From: Motiliproteus sp. MSK22-1
Lineage (GTDB): Bacteria; Pseudomonadota; Gammaproteobacteria; Pseudomonadales; Balneatricaceae
NCBI RefSeq assembly: GCF_001968815.1
Contig: NZ_MIEQ01000092.1
Location: 1-64,000 of the forward strand
Length of the DNA stretch: 64,000 bases
Direction: 5' to 3'
Positions 1-7,625 of this stretch are shown here, piece after piece. The number at the start of each line of letters is the position of its first letter. Within the stretch, counting starts at the first letter, position 1. The notes below the pieces were generated by a model. The model was not told the origin of the DNA. It saw nothing but the letters and a program-made list of their open reading frames with translations, and made no database searches. The translations under genes were made by a program, and so were the position numbers.

Positions 1-135
1 AACATGGGGCTGGTGATGCAGATCTCGGATCGGGTACTGGTGCTGGGCTTTGGTTGTCTGCTGGCCGAAGGCACCCCGGAAGCGGTGCAGAACAACCCTG
101 AAGTGATCAAGGCCTATCTGGGTGAGGAAGTCTGA
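1..135 (+). CDS. livG: Branched-chain amino acid ABC transporter ATPase, C-terminal fragment (LivG type)
   Basis: The window opens inside this gene, so only the last 44 codons and the stop are seen. They read like the tail of LivG-type ATPases of branched-chain amino acid or amide importers: MGLVMQISDRVLVL, then LAEGTPEAV, then the closing VIKAYLGEEV. The Walker A, signature and Walker B motifs must lie upstream of the window. The next gene is its usual partner livF, whose ATG begins 1 base after this stop, so the two are clearly one operon. The family call is good; the substrate could be leucine-type amino acids, urea or another amide. Confidence 0.8.
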   Translation, partial: NMGLVMQISDRVLVLGFGCLLAEGTPEAVQNNPEVIKAYLGEEV

Positions 136-136
136 T

Positions 137-925
137 ATGACCACAGAGCATCAAGCGAATCCTGACGTGATTGCTGAAAACCGAGCCCAGCCGCCGATCA
201 GCCCCGCGACAGAGCCTTCGTTAAAAGTGACCGGGCTGAGCAGCCATTATGGACCGATTCAGGCCATTGCCGATATCAGCCTGGACGTCTATCCCGGTGA
301 ACTGGTGACGATAGTGGGGGCCAACGGTGCCGGAAAAACCACGTTGCTACACACCCTGTCCGGTGTTCAGAAGGCCACCGCAGGCTCGGTTATCTTTGAA
401 GGGCAGGATATTACCAACCGGGCTGCCCACCGTATTACCGCTGAGGGGATCTGTCACTCTCCTGAAGGACGTCAGGTGTTTGCGCCCCTCAGTGTTGAAG
501 ACAACCTGCGACTGGGAGCATTTGCCCGCAGGGCCGATAAGGCTCAGCTGGAGGCGGAGATTGAGGGGATCTATGCGCTGTTTCCGGTGTTAAAAGAGAA
601 ACGGCAGTTAGCGGCCGGTACCCTTTCGGGGGGCCAGCAACAGATGCTGGCGATTGGCCGGGCGATGATGGGACAGCCGAAATTACTGTTACTGGATGAA
701 CCCTCGATGGGACTGTCACCGTTGCTGGTGGGGGAGATCTTTCGGGTGATTCAGGATCTGAACAGTCAGGGCGTGACCATTCTGCTGGTGGAGCAAAATG
801 CCCGGGCGGCGCTACAGATCGCGGATCGGGGCTATGTGTTGGAATCCGGGCGGGTGGCGATCTCGGCGCCGGCCAGAGAGCTGCTGGAAGATGAGTCGGT
901 GCGTAAAGCCTATCTGGGTCATTAA
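137..925 (+). CDS. livF: Branched-chain amino acid ABC transporter ATPase LivF
   Basis: Cytoplasmic ATPase subunit that, with LivG, powers a LivHM-type importer for branched-chain amino acids or related amides. The 262-residue protein shows Walker A GANGAGKTT near residue 63, the signature LSGGQQQ, Walker B LLLLDEPSMGLSP and the H-loop region replaced by VEQNA, as is typical of LivF. It ends in KAYLGH, another LivF hallmark. The ATG at 137 is chosen over a GTG at 122 because GAGGAAG sits 6 bases upstream and the GTG would overlap the previous gene. About 28 residues precede the first beta strand, a low-complexity extension not usual for LivF. No terminator with a T tract is visible before the next gene. 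Confidence 0.9.
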   Translation: MTTEHQANPDVIAENRAQPPISPATEPSLKVTGLSSHYGPIQAIADISLDVYPGELVTIVGANGAGKTTLLHTLSGVQKATAGSVIFEGQDITNRAAHRITAEGICHSPEGRQVFAPLSVEDNLRLGAFARRADKAQLEAEIEGIYALFPVLKEKRQLAAGTLSGGQQQMLAIGRAMMGQPKLLLLDEPSMGLSPLLVGEIFRVIQDLNSQGVTILLVEQNARAALQIADRGYVLESGRVAISAPARELLEDESVRKAYLGH

Positions 926-1083
926 AAGAGAGCCGTTAAAAGAGGGTCAGTAAGAGCAGGGACCTGGAAGCACAGTGTATCTATTGGGCATTTATTCCAG
1001 CCGATGCCGTCAATAGCTTCCTGTCGGCTGGCCGATGGCAGCTTCAATACAGCAAAAGAATAAAAGACCAGAGGAACCAAGCA

Positions 1084-1743
1084 ATGTATGTAGAAACCAT
1101 AATGACCTCTGAAGTACTGATGGTCGAAGAAGACACCAAGATGAGTCATTTGGCCGGATTGATGCAGGCCAAACGGATACGGCATATGCCGGTGGTGAAC
1201 GGAGCCGGGGAGCTGCAAGGCATCCTGTCTCACCGGGATGTGCAAAAAGCCTCACCCTCGGATATCACCACCCTGTCGGCAGGGGAGGTGAACTACCTGC
1301 TGGCGAAACTGACGGCCAAGGACATCATGCATCGCAAAGTGATCAGTTGCGCGCCGGATACGCTGGTGGAAGATGCGGCCTGCCTGATGCGGGAGAAAAC
1401 CATCGGTTGCTTGCCGGTGGTAAAAGACGGCAAGCTTGAGGGGATCATCACCAGTGTTGATCTGCTGGACTTTTTTCTGGATATCACCGGTTGTCGTGAA
1501 GCCGGGGCGGCCCGGGTGGTGGTGCGACTGGAGGATCAAAAAGGGGTGCTGTCAAAGCTGCTGGCCTGTTTGGATGATCTGGGAGGCTATGTGGTGAGTG
1601 TGATGACACCGCAGCATCAGGAGCATGATGATGCCGGTATACGTAACGCCATTATTCGTTATAAGGCCGACAATCCGCAGCAGGTCAACGAGCAGTTAAA
1701 GGAGCGAGGCTATCAGTTGTTGAGTGAAGTGTTACCCTGCTGA
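1084..1743 (+). CDS. CBS-domain pair plus ACT domain protein (AcuB-like)
   Basis: Probable small-ligand sensor of the AcuB-like type. Two CBS motifs occupy about residues 1-60 (VETIMTSEV, then MPVVNGAGELQGILSHRD) and 76-132 (AKDIMHRKV, then LPVVKDGKLEGIITSVD); such pairs usually bind adenosine nucleotides. Residues 142-215 look like an ACT domain (RVVVRLEDQKGVLSKLL), which usually binds amino acids. The protein has no enzymatic domain, so it most likely regulates a partner. The start follows GAGG. Its last 12 bases overlap the end of the convergent mocA-like gene. A link to the liv genes upstream is possible given the ACT domain, but that is inference. Confidence 0.75.
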   Translation: MYVETIMTSEVLMVEEDTKMSHLAGLMQAKRIRHMPVVNGAGELQGILSHRDVQKASPSDITTLSAGEVNYLLAKLTAKDIMHRKVISCAPDTLVEDAACLMREKTIGCLPVVKDGKLEGIITSVDLLDFFLDITGCREAGAARVVVRLEDQKGVLSKLLACLDDLGGYVVSVMTPQHQEHDDAGIRNAIIRYKADNPQQVNEQLKERGYQLLSEVLPC

Positions 1744-2403
1744 TCTCTTCAGCCATTTTTGAAGATCTTCGCGACAGTCAATATCAATCGCCGCTGCAGG
1801 CATGGGATACTCAATAACCTCAGGGGCGTTACTGTCGGGACAGTCGTTATCTGAATGGCTTCGATATAATAAGGATTTAGCACCCTGATCGCCGGTTAAC
1901 GCCTGTAGCCTGGAGAAGCTGTTAGCTCCAAAGATGGCGGGAACACCACGCTTGTTTTGATAATAGCCACAGACAATATTGCTCCCGTTAAATCTGGTTA
2001 TCAACTGCTGAAGCTCTGCTACTTCAAGGGCTATCTGGTCTGCCAGCAGAATCAGTACACCACTATAGTCTGGGGCCAAGCGGGAGACCCCCTGAGCGAT
2101 CGAACTGCCCAGGCCATTAATCCAATCGATATGCTTTATTAAAGTAGCGTTTTGTATATCTGCGTTAATCCTGGCTGCAGAGATAGCGGAATGCCAGGCT
2201 CCTGTGACGACATAGACTTGATCGGGGCTGAGCTGATTAGCTTTATCTATACAGTGCTGTAATAAGGGTTTTCCTTCGATAATGGTCAGTTGCTTACAAC
2301 TGCCGAAGCGGGATGCCTGCCCTGCAGCCATGATCATTACCGCTATTTGATTTGACTTTTTTACTGAAGTCACCCGCATCTGTTTCACCATATCCTGGGC
2401 CAT
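1732..2403 (-). CDS. MocA-like molybdenum cofactor cytidylyltransferase (MobA-like NTP transferase)
   Basis: Likely transfers CMP (or another nucleotide) to molybdopterin, making the dinucleotide cofactor used by xanthine-oxidase-family enzymes. The 223-residue protein carries the N-terminal nucleotide-binding signature MAAGQASRFGSCKQ near residue 25, LADQIAL where the family has an L-x-D-x metal-binding segment, GVPAIFG, and a closing IDIDCREDLQKW typical of MocA. A 20-residue leader precedes the first strand, so an internal start is possible. It lies 24 bases downstream of xdhC and is most likely co-transcribed with it and iorBA, which fits: IorAB-type enzymes need molybdopterin cytosine dinucleotide. 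Nucleotide choice (CTP versus GTP) is inferred from context only. Confidence 0.8.
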   Translation of the reverse strand: MAQDMVKQMRVTSVKKSNQIAVMIMAAGQASRFGSCKQLTIIEGKPLLQHCIDKANQLSPDQVYVVTGAWHSAISAARINADIQNATLIKHIDWINGLGSSIAQGVSRLAPDYSGVLILLADQIALEVAELQQLITRFNGSNIVCGYYQNKRGVPAIFGANSFSRLQALTGDQGAKSLLYRSHSDNDCPDSNAPEVIEYPMPAAAIDIDCREDLQKWLKRSAG

Positions 2404-2427
2404 GATATTCCAATACTACAACGAAGA

Positions 2428-3498
2428 CTAAGCTGCCAGGTCTTTGTCTGGTGCTTTATCTGGGATGCAGGATGTTGTGCTACCAAGGATTCCGCTCAGA
2501 GAATGACCTGAGTGTCTTCTTAAGCTGGCATGACATTCTGCCAGAATTGACAGAGCGATACTCTCTGGAAGCTCTGCACCAATATCCAGTCCTGCTGGGC
2601 CTGCGATCGCTGTCTTTAACGGTTGCCCTGTTAGTTTGGCCTCTGTCAAAACCCGATCCCGACGACTTTCAGGACCTAATATTGCGAGATATTTCAGGGT
2701 ATTGTCCTGTAAAGACTTTAGTGCCGATGCATCCAGCAAAATGTTGTGGGTCATCAGAACGGCTGCGTCGACAGCCTGGGTCCTGGCAAAAAGGGACAAT
2801 TCTTCAACTGAACAATCTGGAATCCTGTCAGCGTCCATAAAGAACTCCCGACGGGCATTAGCAGGTCGTGGATCCCAAAGACTGACCTTCCAGCCCAGCT
2901 GGTGGGCAATGGAAACCAGTGGCCGTGCATCAATACCACCACCGACTACCAGCAAATGGGGGTCGGGTACAATGGGTGTTACCAGCCATTGCTGATCGCC
3001 TTCCTCTAGCAGTGTGGCTTTTGCCGGAGCCGGTATCGATGAGAGCTGTTCGGATGCGACAAACCGAGCCTCAACTGTGCCATCTTTATCTGCAATACGC
3101 TGATAAAAATAACCACACCTGCGCTCGCTGAGCAACTGATGTAATTGATCCAATCGCAGGAACTGATTGTCACTACGGATCGGTTGCAGAAGAATATGTA
3201 CAGTTCCGCCGCAGCCAATACCCAGTTGAAATGACAGATCATCTTCGTCACTGCCATCGTAGCATAGCGTTAGCGCCTTTCCGCTTTGCATGACGCGTCT
3301 GGCGTGTTGCTGGATATCAGACTCCAGACAACCGCCACTGAGCATTCCAAACTGTTGACCAAGACTGTTAAACAACATCATAGCACCGGGTTTGCGGTAA
3401 CAGGGCCCCTCGGTTTTATATACAGTCCCCAGTACCCATTCACTTTCATCACGATGCTGATGCCACTGTGCAAGAAGATGAGATAACTGATTTGCCAT
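2428..3498 (-). CDS. xdhC: XdhC-family molybdenum cofactor insertion/sulfuration chaperone, copy 1
   Basis: XdhC-family proteins bind molybdenum cofactor, help it acquire the terminal sulfido ligand and deliver it to xanthine-oxidase-type enzymes. The N-terminal XdhC/CoxI domain (about 1-115) carries MLSGGCLE and GIGCGGTV; the C-terminal Rossmann-like part (about 180-330) carries LLVVGGGIDARPL, LWDPRPANARREFF and AGPAGLDIGAELPE. The length of 356 residues is normal. GAGGAAG lies 7 bases before the ATG. It follows iorB on the same strand with a 90-base gap holding a hairpin (3548-3567), and precedes mocA. A second copy at 62404-63438 is highly similar over the whole length; this one has an extra tail of about 18 residues. 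Confidence 0.9.
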   Translation of the reverse strand: MANQLSHLLAQWHQHRDESEWVLGTVYKTEGPCYRKPGAMMLFNSLGQQFGMLSGGCLESDIQQHARRVMQSGKALTLCYDGSDEDDLSFQLGIGCGGTVHILLQPIRSDNQFLRLDQLHQLLSERRCGYFYQRIADKDGTVEARFVASEQLSSIPAPAKATLLEEGDQQWLVTPIVPDPHLLVVGGGIDARPLVSIAHQLGWKVSLWDPRPANARREFFMDADRIPDCSVEELSLFARTQAVDAAVLMTHNILLDASALKSLQDNTLKYLAILGPESRRDRVLTEAKLTGQPLKTAIAGPAGLDIGAELPESIALSILAECHASLRRHSGHSLSGILGSTTSCIPDKAPDKDLAA

Positions 3499-3547
3499 GT
3501 CTGCTTCCTCAAAAAGTCGAGTGGAATAACAAGTGCAACAGAGAACA

Positions 3548-3567
3548 GGGGCAATAGGGTGTGCCCC
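3548..3567. terminator. Intercistronic hairpin between iorB and xdhC, locus 1
   Basis: GGGGCA at 3548-3553 pairs with TGCCCC at 3562-3567 around an 8-base loop. There is no T tract on the minus strand, so it may stabilise or attenuate the iorBA transcript rather than end it. The second ior locus has a hairpin in the equivalent gap (62341-62359). Confidence 0.4.
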
Positions 3568-3588
3568 CGTTTCCAGCTAAGTCCGCAA

Positions 3589-5826
3589 TCAGGACAGTTT
3601 CAATGGCAACTTGTTGAAGTGCTGCCCGGTCAGGTCTGTCAGAGCATTTGCAACCGCTGGTGCAATGGGAGGAGTACCTGGCTCTCCTACTCCAGTCGGT
3701 GGCTCGGCAGAGGCGACGATATGCACTTCTATCTCGGGCATCTGTGTTATTCGTAGTACCTGATAATCATGAAAGTTTGATTGCTTAACCTGACCGGATT
3801 CATCCAGCGTAATTTCACTCATTAGAGCAGGGGATAAGCCGAAGCCTATACCGCCTTCCATCTGCGCTCGGATAATATCGGGGTTTATCGCAATACCGCA
3901 GTCCACTGCACAGACTACTCTTTCCACCTTGAAGTTTCCGTCTGCCTGTAGCGATACTTCTGCTACCTGGGCTACGTATGTATTAAATGACTTATGTACG
4001 GCGACACCCCGCCCCCAGCCCTTTGGCAGCGGGGTGCCCCAGTTTGCCTTTTTGGCGACAAGTTCCAAAACGCCCCGATGGCGAGGATGTTGTTTCAATA
4101 GCTTGAGACGAAAATCAACGGGGTCCTGTGCTGATGCTCTGGCCAGTCGGTCGATAAACACCTCTGTAGAGAAAGCAGTATGTGAGTGGCCGACAGAACG
4201 CCACCATTGAATAGGGACCTGAAGGTCAACGGTATGCAAGTCAACGTGAAAATTGGGAATCTGGTAGGGTAGGTTGTAAGCTCCTTCTACTGAGGTCGCA
4301 TCAACACCATCTTTTACCATAAAGGCTTCGAATGCCGTACCTTTTGCAATAGACTGGCCGACTATCCGCTGATCCCAGGCAATCAGGTTGCCGCTATCGT
4401 CGAGCCCCGCACGGATTTTATGGAAATTCATCGGCCGGTAATAGCCTCCACGGGTATCGTCTTCTCGCGTCCATACCAGCTTTATTGGAGTACCTGTAAC
4501 GGCTTTGGCGATGTAAGCTGCTTCCAGTACATAGTCGGATTGGGGGTTGGCACGGCGACCGAAGCTACCTCCGGCATAGAGCATGTTTATTTTGACCTGT
4601 TCTGGAGCGATGCCCAATGCGTTGGCTACGGCACCTTGATCCATCGATTGAACTTGCTCTCCATTCCATATTTCACATCCCTGTTCATTGACCCGTGCGA
4701 CGCAGTTCATAGGCTCCATGGCTGAGTGCGCCAGGTAGGGAAATTCATAGCTGGCTTCGATCAGTGTCGCCGCATTAGCAAGGCTGGCATTAATATCACC
4801 ATCGCTACGTGCACTGATACCGGGTTCTTCAGCCAACCTCTTAAATTGATCCATCAAGGCTTTTGAATCCTGTTTGATGGCTTGGCTTTCGTCCCAGTCA
4901 AGCACCAATAGATCACGGCCCTGCTTCGCACTCCAGAAATCTTTTGCCAGTACGGCTACACCACTGGGAATCTTAACAACGTTTACAACACCCTTAACTG
5001 TGCGCGCTTTACTGTCATCAAAACTGCGTAGCCTGCCACCGAACCGAGGAGGATGAGCGACTAATGTCGTGAGTAGACCCTCCATTTTTACGTCTTGTGT
5101 ATAAATGGCCGAGCCGTTGGTCTTACCTCGGTCTTTGCGTGGAAGTGAGCGACCAATAAGTACAAAGTCCTTGGGGTCTTTCAATTGTATTGAATCTGTT
5201 TCCGGGATGGGTTGCTGGGCTGCCAGCTCGGCCAGTTCGCCAAATCGGGCACTGTAGCCCTTTTGGTCATGACTGACGACGCCTTTTTTTACACTGATCT
5301 CTGCCGCTGGAACCTGCCATTTGATTGCAGCAGCTGCCACCAGCATTGTTTTCGCGGTAGCGCCAGCGATACGCATCTGTTCAAAAGAATTTGCAATGGC
5401 TGAGCTGCCTCCTGTCCCTTGAGCGCCCCAGTGCAGATTTTTATAGCGTGCTGTATCAGCGGGTGCTCCTTCGGGCTGGATCTGATTCCAATCAGCATCC
5501 AGTTCTTCGGCTATCAGTGTTGATAGACCGGTAAATGTTCCCTGACCCATCTCCAGATGTTTCATTACCAAAATAACTTTGTCGTCACTGCTAATGCGGA
5601 TAAAGGCGTTAGGAGCGAAACTGCCATCCTTCCCCGTGTTCTCTAATCTGTTGCGACCTGAGTCTGAACCTTGAGCCAGGACAGGAGGTATGTTTACAGC
5701 TATGGTTAAGCCGGTGCCCACTCCAGTCATTAGTTTCAGGAAGTCACGTCGATTGCTAAGCGTTACTGATTCCTGACTTGTCTGGTTATCAGTTGCTGCT
5801 GTAAAAGAAGATCTGGTGTACATCAT
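3589..5826 (-). CDS. iorB: Isoquinoline 1-oxidoreductase-like molybdenum hydroxylase, large (beta) subunit, copy 1
   Basis: Molybdopterin-binding subunit of a two-subunit molybdenum hydroxylase that oxidises N-heterocycles or aldehydes and passes electrons to the IorA iron-sulfur subunit. The 745-residue protein begins with a Tat-like signal (SNRRDFLK near residue 25, then a hydrophobic stretch ending PPVLAQ), predicting export of the folded complex to the periplasm. Family marks are MGQGTFTGL, the cofactor-binding AGGSFGRR near residue 417, and GVGEPGTPP near residue 712, holding the catalytic glutamate. GAGGATA precedes the ATG; a second in-frame ATG follows immediately. It sits 10 bases after iorA. 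The true substrate cannot be read from sequence; isoquinoline is only the name-giving substrate of the family. Confidence 0.88.
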   Translation of the reverse strand: MMYTRSSFTAATDNQTSQESVTLSNRRDFLKLMTGVGTGLTIAVNIPPVLAQGSDSGRNRLENTGKDGSFAPNAFIRISSDDKVILVMKHLEMGQGTFTGLSTLIAEELDADWNQIQPEGAPADTARYKNLHWGAQGTGGSSAIANSFEQMRIAGATAKTMLVAAAAIKWQVPAAEISVKKGVVSHDQKGYSARFGELAELAAQQPIPETDSIQLKDPKDFVLIGRSLPRKDRGKTNGSAIYTQDVKMEGLLTTLVAHPPRFGGRLRSFDDSKARTVKGVVNVVKIPSGVAVLAKDFWSAKQGRDLLVLDWDESQAIKQDSKALMDQFKRLAEEPGISARSDGDINASLANAATLIEASYEFPYLAHSAMEPMNCVARVNEQGCEIWNGEQVQSMDQGAVANALGIAPEQVKINMLYAGGSFGRRANPQSDYVLEAAYIAKAVTGTPIKLVWTREDDTRGGYYRPMNFHKIRAGLDDSGNLIAWDQRIVGQSIAKGTAFEAFMVKDGVDATSVEGAYNLPYQIPNFHVDLHTVDLQVPIQWWRSVGHSHTAFSTEVFIDRLARASAQDPVDFRLKLLKQHPRHRGVLELVAKKANWGTPLPKGWGRGVAVHKSFNTYVAQVAEVSLQADGNFKVERVVCAVDCGIAINPDIIRAQMEGGIGFGLSPALMSEITLDESGQVKQSNFHDYQVLRITQMPEIEVHIVASAEPPTGVGEPGTPPIAPAVANALTDLTGQHFNKLPLKLS

Positions 5827-5836
5827 GCGCTTATCC

Positions 5837-6295
5837 TCAAGTCAGTTGTGTAGCCGCTTGTTTAATGGCTTTACGAATCCGTACGTAAGTCGCGCAGCGA
5901 CAGATATTCCCTGCCATGGCAGTGTTAATTTCCTCATCGGTAGGATCAGTGTTCTGTTCCAGCAGGGCGGTAGCTGACATAATTTGCCCCGATTGACAGT
6001 AGCCGCATTGAGCGACTTCCAATTCTGTCCATGCCTGTTGAATGGCTTTTGCTGCAGGTGAGTTAACACCTTCGATTGTGGTGATTGACTTGCCTGCCGC
6101 TGCTGACAGTGGGGTTACACAGGATCGGATTGGCTGCCCATCAAGATGTACCGTACATGAACCACAGAGTGACATCCCACAGCCAAACTTAGTCCCGGTC
6201 ATCTGAATGTGGTCGCGAATCACCCAAAGCAGAGGTGTGTCAGGTGTGGCGTCGATGGGGTGGTCAACACCGTTGACCTTAATTGTGACTGGCAT
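5837..6295 (-). CDS. iorA: Isoquinoline 1-oxidoreductase-like [2Fe-2S] small (alpha) subunit, copy 1
   Basis: Iron-sulfur subunit of the molybdenum hydroxylase, relaying electrons from the Mo site of IorB to an acceptor. The 152-residue length is typical. A plant-type ferredoxin domain (1-75) carries CGMSLCGSC and the later cysteine in RSCVTP; the C-terminal four-helix [2Fe-2S] domain (80-150) carries [10 protein letters not shown] and ICRCATY. There is no signal peptide, so it would be exported by hitch-hiking on the Tat signal of IorB (inference from the family). AGGAGAGAGCT precedes the ATG. It is the first gene of the minus-strand set iorA-iorB-xdhC-mocA and is divergent from an araC-type regulator. 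Confidence 0.92.
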   Translation of the reverse strand: MPVTIKVNGVDHPIDATPDTPLLWVIRDHIQMTGTKFGCGMSLCGSCTVHLDGQPIRSCVTPLSAAAGKSITTIEGVNSPAAKAIQQAWTELEVAQCGYCQSGQIMSATALLEQNTDPTDEEINTAMAGNICRCATYVRIRKAIKQAATQLT

Positions 6296-6644
6296 AGCTC
6301 TCTCCTGATAGTAATCCCTGAACTATTTATTGCTGGATGTTTATTACGAACAACCTGTTGCTGTTTGGTTGTCTTTTAAAAGTGGGCTCAATAACGAACT
6401 GAGTACCGGTTGCTGCTGTCAATTACTGGTGTTCTTTACTATGGCTCCAGATAGGGATAAATGGTTATCACGATCTTCCAAACTATTTGCACAATAATCC
6501 AAAGTTGCTTCTGGCTTGTGGAGTTATGGTTTGCTCAAGTGCCATAATTCTTTCCAGGGTTATAGTGTAGCCGTAGAGCCTTAAATCAGTATTTTCAAAA
6601 CCTGATCAGCATTGTTGTTTTAATAAAGAAGTGGGAGAAACGGA
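6296..6644. promoter_or_regulatory. Divergent promoter region between iorA and araC-type regulator (locus 1)
   Basis: A 349-base gap separates the divergently transcribed iorA and regulator gene, so it must hold both promoters and probably the regulator's sites. AAGTGCCATA at 6537-6546 is shared exactly with the region upstream of the second ior-linked araC gene (58236-58245); both lie about 80-110 bases upstream of the regulator start. This could be coincidence for a 10-mer. No clear sigma-70 hexamers are asserted. Confidence 0.35.
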
Positions 6645-7526
6645 GTGGAAAGTAACTTTGAACTGGCTTCAACCATTGCTCGGTTTACTGATCAGGAAGG
6701 CCTAAATCCAACCAGGATAAATGGTTTGATGCTCTATCGTTCAGACACTGTGCAACCGCGGACTCCGGTGATCTATGAGCCTGCTGTCTGCCTGGTTGCT
6801 CAAGGGCGTAAACAAATACACTTCGGTGAAAATTCTCGTAATTATGATCCCTGCAATTATCTGATTAACTCCCTAACCATGCCTATAGAAGCGGAAGTGC
6901 TGGATGCTAGTCCGGAAAAACCCTATTTGGGTTTAAGTCTTGCGGTGGATCGTTCAGTTGTCAGTCAGTTAATTATGGATATGGATCGGGTTGATGTGAA
7001 AGCAGACCATCCTGAAGTTCAGGATATTATTAGAGCGACTGCTATTACGGATCGATTACAACAGTGTTTTGTCCGATTGATTGAGTGTCTGGAACAGCCT
7101 ATGGATCGAAGTATTCTTGGGGCAAGTCTGCAACGGGAAATTTTCTATGAAGTTTTAAAGGGACCTCAGGGGCCACTGCTTCGCAACTGTGTTGCCAATC
7201 ATGCAGGTGCTAATCGCATAGCCGGGGTCGTGCATTACATCGAACAGCACTACCAGAAGCCGCTGGATATCGAGTCAATTTCCAAGTATGCAGGCATGAG
7301 TTCTTCATCATTGCATGAGCATTTTAAACAAGTCACTTCCATGTCTCCGATGCAGTTTGTTAAAAGTTTACGGTTGCACCGGGCACGTAGCCTGTTATTG
7401 AATGGCAACCAGGCTAGCGAAGCTTCTTATAGTGTCGGCTACAGCAGTCCATCTCAGTTTAGCCGCGAGTTCAAGCGCTTTTTTGGCGACACACCTCGTG
7501 AAGTCCAGGCAGCGGTGGCGAGGTAA
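6645..7526 (+). CDS. AraC-family transcriptional regulator (AraC_N type), locus 1
   Basis: Likely regulator of the divergent iorAB-xdhC-mocA genes. The 293-residue protein has an N-terminal AraC_N-type sensing domain (about 20-170: ICR-like segments such as YEPAVCLVAQGRKQIHFG and YLGLSLAVDRSVV) and a C-terminal double helix-turn-helix (about 190-290) with DIESISKYAGMSSSSLHEHF and VGYSSPSQFSREFKRFFG. It starts with GTG at 6645. The N-terminal domain is of a different family from that of the regulator at the second ior locus, so the duplicated enzyme genes are wired to different sensors. The ligand is unknown; the enzyme's aromatic or aldehyde substrate is a reasonable guess. Confidence 0.88.
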   Translation: MESNFELASTIARFTDQEGLNPTRINGLMLYRSDTVQPRTPVIYEPAVCLVAQGRKQIHFGENSRNYDPCNYLINSLTMPIEAEVLDASPEKPYLGLSLAVDRSVVSQLIMDMDRVDVKADHPEVQDIIRATAITDRLQQCFVRLIECLEQPMDRSILGASLQREIFYEVLKGPQGPLLRNCVANHAGANRIAGVVHYIEQHYQKPLDIESISKYAGMSSSSLHEHFKQVTSMSPMQFVKSLRLHRARSLLLNGNQASEASYSVGYSSPSQFSREFKRFFGDTPREVQAAVAR

Positions 7527-7593
7527 TTTCCAAACATCCTGGTGGTCGATGGTTTGACTATTATTGCTGGTGACAGTCACTGGTTGTTATTGA

Positions 7594-7625
7594 TGATCGT
7601 CACTGATTGTTATTGGTGACGATCA
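7594..7625. terminator. Inverted repeat between convergent araC and GGDEF-EAL genes
   Basis: TGATCGTCAC at 7594-7603 and GTGACGATCA at 7616-7625 form a perfect 10-base stem with a 12-base loop, spanning the stop codon of the minus-strand gene. Just upstream, a near copy of the loop segment (GTCACTGGTTGTTATTG at about 7576-7592 versus GTCACTGATTGTTATTG) makes a short tandem repeat. Position between two convergent 3' ends suggests a bidirectional terminator, though there is no T tract. Confidence 0.4.
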
